This document shows, piece after piece, positions 9,370-17,565 of a stretch of 44,331 nt of DNA. A program made the translations under genes and the position numbers. Each line of letters begins with the position of its first letter. Position 1 is the stretch's first letter. The notes under the pieces were generated by a model that was given only the letters and a program-made list of their open reading frames with translations, was not told where the DNA came from and made no database searches. This DNA comes from Nanobdellota archaeon (GTDB lineage: Archaea; Nanobdellota; Nanobdellia; Woesearchaeales; UBA583): the NCBI GenBank assembly GCA_022565615.1, contig JAIUMM010000011.1, positions 1-44,331 of the forward strand, read 5' to 3'.

Positions 9370-10053
9370 ATGGAACTTTATTTAGATACTGGTAATATTG
9401 AAGAGATTAAATCAGTAATTCATACAGGTCAAATTTCAGGTATAACTACAAACCCAACTTTAATTTTAAAAAGTCATACTTCAGATTTGAAAACTTTTAA
9501 AGATATTTTACTTGAAATTATTTCAGTTATGAAAGAAGAAAGAGATGATTTTACCTTAAGTGCAGAAGTTACCCATATTAACTCAGTTGAAGAAATAATT
9601 AGTCAAGGAAGAGAGCTTGCTTCAATTGATAGTCACATTATTGTGAAAGTTCCTTTAACAAAAGAAGGACTTGAAGCAGTAAAGACCTTATCGTATGAAG
9701 GAATTAGATGTAATGTTACACTTTGTTTTTCTCTAACTCAAGCAGTTCTAGCAGCAAAAGCAGGAGCTTGGTGTGTGAGTCCTTTTGTTGGAAGAATTGA
9801 AGATGAGGGATACAGTGGAATTAATTTACTTCAACAAATAAAACAAACATATGATAATTATAATTTTAAAACTAAAATTTTAGCAGCAAGTTTAAGAAGT
9901 GTAGAGCATGTTCATCAAGCGATGCTTTTAGGAGTTGATATGGCAACAATTCCAAAATCAGTATTTGACAAGTTATATTATAATCCATTAACAGATATTG
10001 GAGTTAAACAATTTAGTAAAGATTGGGAGGAATTTGAAAATGCACGAAAGTAA
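9370..10053 (+). CDS. tal: Transaldolase, short TalC/fructose-6-phosphate aldolase-like type
   Basis: Transfers a dihydroxyacetone unit between sugar phosphates in the non-oxidative pentose phosphate pathway; some members instead cleave fructose 6-phosphate. The 227-aa length fits the small TalC/FSA class. Visible blocks are MELYLDTGNIEEI at the N-terminus, GITTNPTLI, HIIVKVPLTKEG with the Schiff-base lysine, GIRCNVTLCFSLTQA, CVSPFVGRIEDEG and KILAASLRS. It is the first gene of a two-gene operon: its last 14 nt overlap the start of phosphoglucose isomerase, which makes fructose 6-phosphate, its likely substrate. Transaldolase and FSA activity cannot be told apart with certainty from sequence alone. 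Confidence 0.93.
   Translation: MELYLDTGNIEEIKSVIHTGQISGITTNPTLILKSHTSDLKTFKDILLEIISVMKEERDDFTLSAEVTHINSVEEIISQGRELASIDSHIIVKVPLTKEGLEAVKTLSYEGIRCNVTLCFSLTQAVLAAKAGAWCVSPFVGRIEDEGYSGINLLQQIKQTYDNYNFKTKILAASLRSVEHVHQAMLLGVDMATIPKSVFDKLYYNPLTDIGVKQFSKDWEEFENARK
10025..10031 (+). promoter_or_regulatory. Shine-Dalgarno site that fixes the pgi start
   Basis: GGGAGGA inside the end of the transaldolase gene, 8 nt before the ATG at 10040. It supports that internal ATG over an upstream in-frame start at 9998. The 14-nt gene overlap suggests translational coupling. Confidence 0.7.
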
Positions 10054-11542
10054 AGTAATCAAACTTGATTTTAAACATTCAGGTGTAAATAGTGTAGATA
10101 AATTTGTTGAATTTTTAAAACCTACAATTGAATATATGAAACATTCAAAAAATTATATTAATGAATATGCTTCACTAAATGCTATTGATGATGAGCAAAT
10201 TATTGAAGATTGTTTAAATGTGATTGAAAATATTAAAGGAGTTGATGTATTAGTTGTTATTGGAATTGGTGGTTCTAATTTAGGAACTGTGGCCATTTAT
10301 GATGCTCTAAAAAATGTTAAAGAAGATTTGAAATTATTATTGTTTGCAGATACTACTGACTCTTTAATGCTTAAGAGTTTAATTATGGAAATGAGAAAGC
10401 TGGTGTTTGAGGGAAAACAAATTGCTCTTAATGTTATTTCAAAATCAGGAACTACTACTGAGACATTAGCTAACTTTTATGTATTATATGATGCTTTAAA
10501 ACAAATTGAAGAAGAATTTGAAAATAAAGAGAAAAATTCTTCTAAAGAAAATTTACAAGATAAAGAATCAACTAAAGAAGAGGAAGAGAAAAATGAAGAT
10601 GTTTTAGAAGACAAAAGTGAAGATAAAATAGACCAAAAAGAAGAAGGAGAAGAAGAAAATAAAGAGAGTGAAGAAACTCATAAAGAATTTATAAGTAGTG
10701 TTGATGAAGAAAATCTAAAACTTCCTCTTGATAAGAGAATTATTGTAACAACTGATAAAGGTTCAAAATTATATATTTTAGGAAGACAGAAAGGATTTTA
10801 TGTACTTACAATTCCAAAATTAGTGGGAGGGAGATATTCAGTATTTTCAAATGTTGGAATATTTCCATTAATGTTTAGTGGAATTGAAGTTGGAAATTTA
10901 CTTGATGGGGCTAAAGATATTAAAAGTCAATGTCTAAAAGCGACAAATAAAAATCCAGCTTTAATTAGTGCAACTTCGCTATATTTAGCTCAAAAAAGAG
11001 GTCAAAGAGTTGTGAACATGTTTGTATTTTCATCTCAACTCTTCAATGTTGGGCAGTGGTATAGACAATTATTTGCAGAGAGTTTAGGTAAGAAAATGAA
11101 TGCTAATAATTCAAAGGAAGTAAGAACAGGAATGGTTCCTACATGCTCAGTTGGTTCAACAGATTTACACTCAGTTGCTCAATTATATTTAGGAGGTCCA
11201 AATATGACATATCATCAATTTATTACTATTAAAGAAGTTGAAGATATTACTATATCAAAAATTCCTAGTGGATTTGAATTATTACTACCAAGTATTTTTG
11301 AAAAATCAGTTCATACAATTATGGGTGCAATTTATGGAGGAGTTGAACAAGCGTTTATTAATGAGAAAATACCTTTTGATGGGTTTCATATGGAGCATTT
11401 AAATGAGTATACTCTTGGAACATTAATGCAATTTAAGATGATAGAAGTTATGTTACTTGCAAAATTATGGGGAATTAATGCATTTGATCAACCTTCAGTT
11501 GAGTTATACAAAGAGGAGACTCGAAAATTATTAGATAAATAA
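10040..11542 (+). CDS. pgi: Glucose-6-phosphate isomerase (bacterial/eukaryotic-type SIS fold)
   Basis: Interconverts glucose 6-phosphate and fructose 6-phosphate (500 aa from the chosen start). Visible family blocks are VLVVIGIGGSNLGTVAIYDAL, LNVISKSGTTTETLANF (sugar-phosphate-binding SIS motif), VGGRYSVFSNVGIFPL, and GPNMTYHQFITI with the catalytic-region His. A highly acidic low-complexity insert of about 60 residues (roughly 156-218, nearly all Glu, Lys, Asp and Ser) splits the SIS domain after the SGTTTE helix and before RIIVTTDKGSKL. The start at 10040 is set by GGGAGGA 8 nt upstream and overlaps the end of the transaldolase gene. It is not the cupin-type PGI of Euryarchaeota. Confidence 0.93.
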   Translation: MHESKVIKLDFKHSGVNSVDKFVEFLKPTIEYMKHSKNYINEYASLNAIDDEQIIEDCLNVIENIKGVDVLVVIGIGGSNLGTVAIYDALKNVKEDLKLLLFADTTDSLMLKSLIMEMRKLVFEGKQIALNVISKSGTTTETLANFYVLYDALKQIEEEFENKEKNSSKENLQDKESTKEEEEKNEDVLEDKSEDKIDQKEEGEEENKESEETHKEFISSVDEENLKLPLDKRIIVTTDKGSKLYILGRQKGFYVLTIPKLVGGRYSVFSNVGIFPLMFSGIEVGNLLDGAKDIKSQCLKATNKNPALISATSLYLAQKRGQRVVNMFVFSSQLFNVGQWYRQLFAESLGKKMNANNSKEVRTGMVPTCSVGSTDLHSVAQLYLGGPNMTYHQFITIKEVEDITISKIPSGFELLLPSIFEKSVHTIMGAIYGGVEQAFINEKIPFDGFHMEHLNEYTLGTLMQFKMIEVMLLAKLWGINAFDQPSVELYKEETRKLLDK

Positions 11543-11567
11543 ATATTTTTATTAAGCAAATATTAAA

Positions 11568-11720
11568 ATGAAATTCTCCTCCTCTTCAACTATAATTATC
11601 ATAAGTTTAGTACTGTTAGTTTTATCAATTCTCCTCTCAATTCTATTTTTCATATTTGAAATTCCAGTTATATTTTTAATTGGACTCTTTCCTTTATTTT
11701 TTATTTTCAAATTGAAATGA
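11568..11720 (+). CDS. Small membrane protein (50 aa)
   Basis: Short open frame 25 nt after pgi: MKFSSSSTIIIISLVLLVLS at the N-terminus, then two strongly hydrophobic segments (about residues 8-28 and 33-46) separated by FEIP, ending FFIFKLK. This looks like a two-helix membrane hairpin. It may be the last cistron of the tal-pgi operon. The DNA for its last seven codons recurs at 12460-12481 followed by another stop, flanking the next gene. No family is recognised. Coding status rests on the clean ATG-to-stop frame and its hydrophobic periodicity; in AT-rich DNA such a frame could arise by chance. Confidence 0.5.
   Translation: MKFSSSSTIIIISLVLLVLSILLSILFFIFEIPVIFLIGLFPLFFIFKLK
11697..11718 (+). 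repeat. 22-nt direct repeat, copy A (at 3' end of small membrane gene)
   Basis: Six T followed by ATTTTCAAATTGAAAT, identical to copy B at 12460-12481. It encodes FFIFKL plus the start of the last Lys codon of the 50-aa gene. It contains the near-palindrome TTTCAA-A-TTGAAA. Copies are 763 nt apart and enclose the unknown gene at 11776-12435. Confidence 0.7.
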
Positions 11721-11744
11721 TAATTTATCACTAAAAAATGGAAA

Positions 11745-11754
11745 TATTTAAATA
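11745..11754 (+). promoter_or_regulatory. TATA box of the repeat-flanked unknown gene
   Basis: TATTTAAATA with 21 nt before the ATG at 11776. The gene therefore carries its own promoter inside the repeat-bounded segment. Confidence 0.5.
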
Positions 11755-11775
11755 TCTATTTAATATATTATTATA

Positions 11776-12435
11776 ATGTTAGATTTTGTAGATAGATTAA
11801 GATTTCATCCAGATGTTGTTGAAGGGTCTAAAAGAGTGGAAGAAGCGTATTCTCGTTCTGATAGATTACATAATGAGGTAGATTTATACAAAGGAAAAGA
11901 CTTAGAGTTATTAGAATATTTAAGGTTAGATAAACCTTTTTTTTCTTCTAATGAAACTATTAGAGCAGAAGATTTAGAATCTAAATTAACATTAATTCCA
12001 AATAAGCAATTTCAAGAAAAACACAATGCAAATTTAGTTTTTAATTTTGATGCAGAAAAAGGAATTCAAAGAGCATTTGGGATTCCTATATATTTACCAA
12101 GAAAACCTTTTAGAACTTTACTAGATAAAGACATGAAAAGTTTAGCAACAATTGTTGGAAATTTTTCAGGTTATGATGTAGCAGATGTTTTACTATCTCA
12201 TCATAATGTAGTAGATTCAGATGGTAATTATGTAATGGTAAGAGGTGGTTTATATGGAGTTCCTAAGGGAACTGAAGAAAAATCTCAAATAGAAAGTTTT
12301 GATGATTTAATAACCATTCAGCCTGAAGATTTAGTGTTAACTCCTCTAAGACCTCTTAGAATGTCTTTTTCCTTATTTAACCCTTATTATGATGGGAGAA
12401 GAATAATGCAAAAAATTTATGAAAGATTAGATTGA
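11776..12435 (+). CDS. Unknown protein (219 aa) inside a direct-repeat-bounded segment
   Basis: Not recognised. Soluble, mixed-charge protein with no signal peptide or transmembrane segment. Conserved-looking patches are FGIPIYLPRKPFRTLLDKDMKS (about residues 107-128), IVGNFSGYDVADVLLSHHNVVDSDGNYVMVRGGLYGVPKG (about 131-170) and a C-terminal LTPLRPLRMSFSLFNPYYDGRR. It has its own leaderless-type TATA box. The gene and its promoter lie between two identical 22-nt sequences, the first being the 3' end of the preceding small gene. That suggests the segment may have arrived as an insertion. No integrase or transposase is present in it. Confidence 0.6.
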   Translation: MLDFVDRLRFHPDVVEGSKRVEEAYSRSDRLHNEVDLYKGKDLELLEYLRLDKPFFSSNETIRAEDLESKLTLIPNKQFQEKHNANLVFNFDAEKGIQRAFGIPIYLPRKPFRTLLDKDMKSLATIVGNFSGYDVADVLLSHHNVVDSDGNYVMVRGGLYGVPKGTEEKSQIESFDDLITIQPEDLVLTPLRPLRMSFSLFNPYYDGRRIMQKIYERLD

Positions 12436-12459
12436 GTTAATTAAATATAATTTTACCTT

Positions 12460-12481
12460 TTTTTTATTTTCAAATTGAAAT
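12460..12481 (+). repeat. 22-nt direct repeat, copy B
   Basis: Exact copy of 11697-11718. Read in the matching frame it gives FYLFFIFKLK then TAA (12481-12483), while copy A reads LFFIFKLK then TGA. Copy B is not attached to any upstream open frame; there is a stop at 12448-12450. It therefore looks like a displaced gene tail. Confidence 0.65.
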
Positions 12482-12520
12482 AAAAAGTGTTATAAAACTC
12501 CTCCTTTTTTTATCTAAGTT

Positions 12521-14350
12521 ATGCAAGAAAATATACACACCAATTGGAACTTAGCAAGATACTTTTATTCTTCAATTCAAGATCCTCAAATCGAAAAAGA
12601 TTTTAGCGAATATAAAGATTTTATTACAAATAATATTATCAAAAAATATCCTCAAAAAATTAGAAATTTAGGTTCAAAAGAAGAGTGGACTGAGTTTTTT
12701 GAGGATGTAGATGAACATGAAGTTCATAGAAATATTACTAAAATATTTTTATATTTTAATTATGAACAATCACTTGATACCCAAAATCAAGAGGTTATTA
12801 AACAACTTGCAATATATTCAAATAAAGCAAGAGATTTACAGGAACAATTATTATTTTTAGACGAAGAATTTAAAGCAATTGGGTTTGAAACATTAATGGA
12901 ACTCTCAAAAAAAGAAGATTTAGAGAATTTTTCTAAATTTTTTATTGATAAAGCAAATACACTCAAATATGAATTAGATACACCTATTGAAAGAGCATTA
13001 CTTTTAACTTCACAAGCAAGAGCCAAAAATTGCAATACACAATTATTTGAAGAATTACATAATTCATTTGAATTTAAGTTTAGAGATGAAGAAGGAAATG
13101 AAAAAGTAGGAAGTGAAGAAGATTTAATGTTTTATGTTCAACATGAAAATAGAGAATTAAGAGAACAAGTTCATACTTCTTTAAAAGGAGTATATTTACA
13201 AAAATCTCATCAAATAACTTTAGGAAATGTATATTCAAGTATCGTAAAAGATAGTGTTGCAACAGTAAAACTCAGAAGCTATAATACCGTAATGAGTCCA
13301 CGAAATTTAGGAGAAGATATGGAGGATGAAACTATTAATTTTTTACTCAAAGAAGTTGAAGAGAAATTGTATCCTTTATATAAACGATTTTTAGAGTTGA
13401 AAAAAAAAGCTCTTGGAGTTGAGAGTTTACGACCTTGGGATATTTCAGCACCTTTAGGAGAATTGAAAACTTCATTTAAGTTTGAAGATGGAGTTGAGTT
13501 ATTACTTGAAACTTTTAAAGAAGTTAATCAAGAGTTATATGAATATTCAAAAGAGATGTTTGAGCAAGAAAGAGTTGATGTATTTTCTAAAAAAGGTAAA
13601 AGAGGAGGTGCATATTGTTCATATTATAAAAAATTTGATTCAATGGTTTTATTAAATTATAATGCTACATTAAATGATATTTCAACAATTGCTCACGAAT
13701 TTGGACATGCATATCATGGACATTTATTACAATCTCAACCAACAAGATATTATGATACTGGACTTTGTATTGCTGAGACTGCTTCTGTATTTAATGAGTT
13801 ATTACTTTCATCTAAACTTCTTGAAAAACTTAATAATTTAGAAAAATTATATGTTCTCAATGATGAGTTAGGAGGATTTTTTGGAACTATTACTAGACAA
13901 ATTATGTATATTATGTTTGAAAAACGAGTTCATGAAAGTTTTTATAATGATGAAGAACTTACATATACAGATTTTAATGTAATGTTTAGAGAAGAACAAG
14001 AGAAATTAACTCAAGGGATTGTTGAATTTGCAACTTCAAAAGAGGAGGATTTTAGTTGGTCAAGAATTCCACATATTTATTATACTCCATTTTATTGTTA
14101 TTCGTATGCATTTGGACAGATTTTAAGTATTTCATTATTTGAAAAATTTAATCAAAGTGATGACAAGCAAGAATTTTTTTCAATGTATAAGAAATTTTTA
14201 CAAACAGGTTCATCAAAAACTCCAAAAGAAGCATTACTTGAAATTGGAGTAGATATTAACTCAGAAGAATTTTATGATAAAGCAGTTGAATTTATTAGTT
14301 CAAAATTAGATGAGTTTGAGAATGTGTTAAAAGAGGAAAAGTTAATTTGA
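12521..14350 (+). CDS. pepF: Oligoendopeptidase F-like M3 metallopeptidase
   Basis: Cytosolic zinc peptidase degrading oligopeptides, 609 aa, the usual PepF/M3B length. The zinc site IAHEFGHAYHG lies near residue 392, with the third ligand region at TGLCIAETASVFNELLL about 25 residues later. A C-terminal block near residue 520 (RIPHIYYTPFYCYSYAFGQILSISLF) is characteristic of PepF. The N-terminal half is helical, as expected for the lid domain. M3 peptidases of this type are mostly bacterial, so an old transfer is plausible. It starts about 85 nt after the unknown gene and next to repeat copy B; a small WYL-like gene follows 38 nt later. Confidence 0.92.
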   Translation: MQENIHTNWNLARYFYSSIQDPQIEKDFSEYKDFITNNIIKKYPQKIRNLGSKEEWTEFFEDVDEHEVHRNITKIFLYFNYEQSLDTQNQEVIKQLAIYSNKARDLQEQLLFLDEEFKAIGFETLMELSKKEDLENFSKFFIDKANTLKYELDTPIERALLLTSQARAKNCNTQLFEELHNSFEFKFRDEEGNEKVGSEEDLMFYVQHENRELREQVHTSLKGVYLQKSHQITLGNVYSSIVKDSVATVKLRSYNTVMSPRNLGEDMEDETINFLLKEVEEKLYPLYKRFLELKKKALGVESLRPWDISAPLGELKTSFKFEDGVELLLETFKEVNQELYEYSKEMFEQERVDVFSKKGKRGGAYCSYYKKFDSMVLLNYNATLNDISTIAHEFGHAYHGHLLQSQPTRYYDTGLCIAETASVFNELLLSSKLLEKLNNLEKLYVLNDELGGFFGTITRQIMYIMFEKRVHESFYNDEELTYTDFNVMFREEQEKLTQGIVEFATSKEEDFSWSRIPHIYYTPFYCYSYAFGQILSISLFEKFNQSDDKQEFFSMYKKFLQTGSSKTPKEALLEIGVDINSEEFYDKAVEFISSKLDEFENVLKEEKLI

Positions 14351-14388
14351 GATTAATGTTTTAAAAATGGAGAAGAAAATAGTAAAAA

Positions 14389-14616
14389 ATGAATCAAGAT
14401 GTAAATACTAATTTTAAAGTTGAAGAGGAGAAAATAATTATTATCTCTTATACCAATTGGAAAGGTATTACATCTCAGAGAAGAATTATTCCCCAAAATA
14501 TCCTCTTCTCCTCTAATGAATACCATCCTGAAAAACAATGGTTAATTGAGGCATATGATGTAGATAAAAATGCAATGAGAACTTTTGCTTGCAGAGATAT
14601 ACATAGTTGGAAATGA
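14389..14616 (+). CDS. Small WYL-like conserved protein
   Basis: Protein of 75 aa resembling the short family with IxYTNWKGxTxxRxIIPxxIxFxSxExHPExQWLLxAYDVxKxAxRTFAxxDI. Here the segments read ISYTNWKGITSQRRIIPQNI, SSNEYHPEKQWLIEAYDVDK and RTFACRDIHSW. This is a beta-rich, WYL-domain-like unit also found as stand-alone proteins in bacteria and phages. WYL domains commonly bind nucleic acid or nucleotide ligands. No helix-turn-helix is attached. Its function is unknown. Confidence 0.55.
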   Translation: MNQDVNTNFKVEEEKIIIISYTNWKGITSQRRIIPQNILFSSNEYHPEKQWLIEAYDVDKNAMRTFACRDIHSWK

Positions 14617-14674
14617 GAATTTGAATTGAATTAAAAGTTTTGAATATTTCTCAACTCCTAACTCATCACACAAA

Positions 14675-14682
14675 TATTTAAA
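14675..14682 (+). promoter_or_regulatory. TATA box of the HerA-like gene
   Basis: TATTTAAA with 23 nt before the ATG at 14706; a leaderless transcript is expected. Confidence 0.5.
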
Positions 14683-14705
14683 CTAAAAATTCTAAATGTA
14701 AATAG

Positions 14706-16022
14706 ATGCACGAAATAATTTTGGGAAGAAGTCCTAGTGATGCTAAAAAATTAGGTACTAAAGGAGCAGTATTTATTGGAAGACAATATGTTCAAATGGG
14801 ACAGTCTTCTTCTCTTTCTAATCCAATTTATTTAGATGTTGCAAGAGCTCACGCTATGCTTATTGTAGGTAAAAGAGGGGGGGGGAAATCGTATACTATG
14901 GGTTCAATTGCAGAAGGACTTGCAGATATGGATCCAAATGTTTCTAAAAACTTGTCTTTTTTAATGCTTGATACAATGGGAGTGTACTGGTCTATGAAAT
15001 ATGCTAATAAAAAAGAAGAAGATATTTTAAAAAAATGGGGTCTTGAAGGAAAAGGTCTTGATGTTGTAATTTGTGTTCCAGGTGGTTTTTTTCAAAAATA
15101 TCAAGAGGATGGAATTGAGTGTGACTATCCTTTATATATTAAACCTAGTGAATTATCTTTGGAGGATTGGAGGTTAACATTTAAATTAAAAATTGATGAT
15201 TCTGCATATATTTTACTTGCAAAGCATGTAGGTAATTTACTTAGAAGTGGAGAAGATTTTGATTTAGAAGATATTATTAAAAGTTTAAAAAAAGAAACTG
15301 AACTTTCTAAAGAAACTGTTCTCTCAACTATTGTAAGAATTGAACAAGCACAAACTTGGGGAATTTTCTCAAAAACTGCAAGACCTATTAGAGATTTATT
15401 ATTTAGAGGAAAAGTGACTGTTTTAGATTTTTCAGCATACGTTTCACTCCCTGGAGGTTGGGAAGTTAAAGCACTTGCACTGGGTTTAATTGCTAAGAAA
15501 ATTTTTGTTGAGAGAATGCTTGTAAGAAAACAAGAAGAAGTGAGCCAAATTACTTCCAAAACTCAAATCTCAGGTGAGAAAGTATATGAAGACGATTTAC
15601 CTATGCCTTGGCTTATTATTGATGAAGCACATGAATTCTTGCCAGAGAGTGGAGAGACTCCTGCTACAAACGCTCTAATGACTATTTTAAGAGAAGGAAG
15701 ACAACCTGGTGTGAGTTTAATTTTAGCAACACAGCAACCTGCAAAAATTCACACAGATGCAATTACACAAAGTGATATTGTTTTAGCTCACAGACTCACT
15801 GCAAGTTTTGATTTACAATCTCTTGATAAAATTTTTTTATCTTATAATTCAAAAGGTTCAAAAGCATTGTTTAATCAAATGCCTAAAGCAAAAGGATGTG
15901 CAATTATTATGGATGATAAAAATGAGAGATTATACACCATGCAAGTAAAGCCCAGGTTTACATGGCACGGAGGAGAAGATCCAAGTGCAATAGAAGAAAT
16001 AGAAGAAGAATTCGACTTTTGA
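14706..16022 (+). CDS. HerA-like hexameric ATPase/helicase
   Basis: ATPase of the HerA/FtsK superfamily (438 aa), related to DNA-end-resection and conjugative pumps. Walker A is VGKRGGGKS with K61 and S62; Walker B is WLIIDEAHEF near residue 304; a sensor-like ILATQQPAKIHTDAITQSDIVLAHRL block follows. Canonical HerA works with the nuclease NurA, but no nurA, mre11 or rad50 is adjacent. Walker A is encoded by AGA GGG GGG GGG AAA, giving nine consecutive G in a very AT-rich gene where Gly is usually GGA. The protein ends EEFDF; two further tails ending F-E-F-stop and F-D-F-stop follow in the same frame. Confidence 0.85.
   Translation: MHEIILGRSPSDAKKLGTKGAVFIGRQYVQMGQSSSLSNPIYLDVARAHAMLIVGKRGGGKSYTMGSIAEGLADMDPNVSKNLSFLMLDTMGVYWSMKYANKKEEDILKKWGLEGKGLDVVICVPGGFFQKYQEDGIECDYPLYIKPSELSLEDWRLTFKLKIDDSAYILLAKHVGNLLRSGEDFDLEDIIKSLKKETELSKETVLSTIVRIEQAQTWGIFSKTARPIRDLLFRGKVTVLDFSAYVSLPGGWEVKALALGLIAKKIFVERMLVRKQEEVSQITSKTQISGEKVYEDDLPMPWLIIDEAHEFLPESGETPATNALMTILREGRQPGVSLILATQQPAKIHTDAITQSDIVLAHRLTASFDLQSLDKIFLSYNSKGSKALFNQMPKAKGCAIIMDDKNERLYTMQVKPRFTWHGGEDPSAIEEIEEEFDF
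14877..14885 (+). repeat. G9 homopolymer in the Walker A codons of the HerA-like ATPase
   Basis: Nine consecutive G encode three Gly residues of the P-loop (residues 58-60). It is the longest G run noticed in the window. Slippage by one base would frameshift the protein right at its ATP site. Confidence 0.85.
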
Positions 16023-16136
16023 AGCTTTGCTTCAATGGACAAATTTCATCAAGAATTTTCAATTGTTGAGAAGTTCGAATTTTAGTCGAACTTGTACAAG
16101 AATTATGAAATAATTGTAGTCAAATTTGACTTTTAA
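16008..16136 (+). repeat. Triplicated in-frame 3' tail of the HerA-like gene, with palindromes
   Basis: In the frame of the HerA-like gene there are three stop codons, TGA (16020), TAG (16083) and TAA (16134), each preceded by F-[DE]-F: EFDF, KFEF and KFDF. The intervening frame codes for SFASMDKFHQEFSIVEKFEF and then SNLYKNYEIIVVKFDF. Palindromes coincide with the tails: a 7-bp stem-loop at 16019-16035, an 8-bp stem-loop at 16071-16093, a 10-nt palindrome at 16091-16100 and a perfect 14-nt palindrome at 16118-16131. Some of these could also end transcription. Confidence 0.65.
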
Positions 16137-16189
16137 ATCAATTCTTCTTTTGATTTTTATATTTTTGTAATTCTAATGTGATGACTAAA

Positions 16190-16198
16190 TTATAAATA
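16190..16198 (+). promoter_or_regulatory. TATA box of the 136-aa membrane protein gene
   Basis: TTATAAATA with 25 nt before the ATG at 16224. Confidence 0.5.
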
Positions 16199-16223
16199 CT
16201 TTTATATTAATATTTAGCATAAG

Positions 16224-16634
16224 ATGAATTTATCAAAAAAATATAATGAAGTTGATGGATTGTTTTTACTATCTATTCTTATAATGCTTGCAGCAATTTT
16301 ATTTATGCCTTGGACAGATTTACCTATTACGGGAGGAATTGAATTTATTAATGAAAATTTATTATTTTTTTCAGTTCCATTTTTAATGTTTTTCTTTGCA
16401 TTATTTTTTGTTGATGATAAACTCTCAGCTCTTTTAAATGGAGGGTATGTGGTTTTAGCATTATTATTTATACTATTTCATTTCTTCAACTTTGGAGGAA
16501 TTTATTTAAGTAGAAGTATGGTTGAAGATGCTTTAACGTTTGAATATATGGATTATGGAGTATTTGTATTTACATTTACAGCAATAATTTCTGCTACAAT
16601 TTCTTATTATATTTTTAAAAGAGATGATGAATAA
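16224..16634 (+). CDS. Four-helix membrane protein (136 aa)
   Basis: No family recognised. Four hydrophobic segments are visible at about residues 13-29, 46-62, 74-90 and 111-129, with a charged end (FKRDDE). The loop with PWTDLPITGGIEFINEN between helices 1 and 2 is probably extracytoplasmic. It has its own TATA box and is convergent to the NqrB/RnfD-like gene, with only 50 nt between the stops. Confidence 0.55.
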   Translation: MNLSKKYNEVDGLFLLSILIMLAAILFMPWTDLPITGGIEFINENLLFFSVPFLMFFFALFFVDDKLSALLNGGYVVLALLFILFHFFNFGGIYLSRSMVEDALTFEYMDYGVFVFTFTAIISATISYYIFKRDDE

Positions 16635-16684
16635 AAGTTTATTTTACTTTAATTAATTTTTAATTAGAATTTTTGAAGTTCAAA

Positions 16685-17563
16685 TTATGATTTTATTTTT
16701 TTAATAAGCATTGGTTTTAATTCTCTATATATAAAATAAATGATGTTTGCATAAGCTATAGCTAAAATATGGGAATCAATTAGCAGAATACTAGGAGTAT
16801 ATGAAACTAAAAATGCTCCTCCTATACCATATACAATTTGTTCATATATTTTAAGAGGAGAAGTTTTAAGTTCAATTAACATTATTCCTGCTAGAAATAG
16901 AGTTAATGAAAAAATTGAAAATTCAATATTTTTTAAAAATAAAAGTATAATACTCTGAGTTATAAAAAATGCAACAAGTGTAGGCCATTTTTTAAAAACA
17001 TATCCCGCATATAATACTGCTGGAAGAAGTAAAAAAAATCCTATATATCCTCCAAATGCTCCTCCCCACCAGCTCATAAATACCATTGAGACATTTGGAA
17101 CAATGAGTGCAATTAAACCTGCAAATATAAATGCAAAAACTGCTGGATTGATAATAGGTTTTCCTTTTACTCTTACATATTTAACTACAAATAATCCAAT
17201 AATTAAAAAGAGATGGATTAAAAATAATTCAAGTGAATATGTATCAGGAAATAGTATTAAAAAAATAATTAATATACTAATTAAAAATGTATTAAATTCA
17301 GGAACTTTAAGTTTAAATAGATATAATAATGCATATCCTACACCTGAAAGTACTAAAAGACTCACTAAATTTGAAACCATAATTGACAAATTAGAGAGAT
17401 TAAAGAGAATTGCACCAATGGTGTAGAATAGTAATAAATATAAAAATATATTTACTTTAGTTGGTTTTAATAATTTGACTAATTGATTTTTTAAATTATG
17501 AATAATATTCAAATTATTTTTTTGATTTTTTTTATCTTTAAAATTATTAATTTTGTTTTCCAT
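16685..17563 (-). CDS. NqrB/RnfD-like integral membrane protein
   Basis: Membrane protein of 292 aa with about nine hydrophobic helices, matching the fold of NqrB/RnfD electron-transfer subunits and their short relatives. Diagnostic patches are KGKPIINPA (133-141, the family's NPA loop), SWWGGAFGG (164-172) and ELKTSP (231-236, counterpart of the D/E-P-x-TSP loop). There is no S-G-A-T/S flavinylation site in this subunit. The N-terminal 35 residues are Lys/Asn-rich and cytosolic. It begins 2 nt after the ApbE stop, so the two are co-transcribed. Together with the lipoprotein upstream this suggests a membrane route for electrons to an external flavin. That role is inference. Confidence 0.72.
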   Translation of the reverse strand: MENKINNFKDKKNQKNNLNIIHNLKNQLVKLLKPTKVNIFLYLLLFYTIGAILFNLSNLSIMVSNLVSLLVLSGVGYALLYLFKLKVPEFNTFLISILIIFLILFPDTYSLELFLIHLFLIIGLFVVKYVRVKGKPIINPAVFAFIFAGLIALIVPNVSMVFMSWWGGAFGGYIGFFLLLPAVLYAGYVFKKWPTLVAFFITQSIILLFLKNIEFSIFSLTLFLAGIMLIELKTSPLKIYEQIVYGIGGAFLVSYTPSILLIDSHILAIAYANIIYFIYRELKPMLIKKIKS

Positions 17564-17565
17564 TT

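Noticed and set aside
9998-10039. Earlier in-frame pgi start
   Set aside because: The ATG at 10040 has a well-placed Shine-Dalgarno site, and the extension is the transaldolase gene read out of frame.
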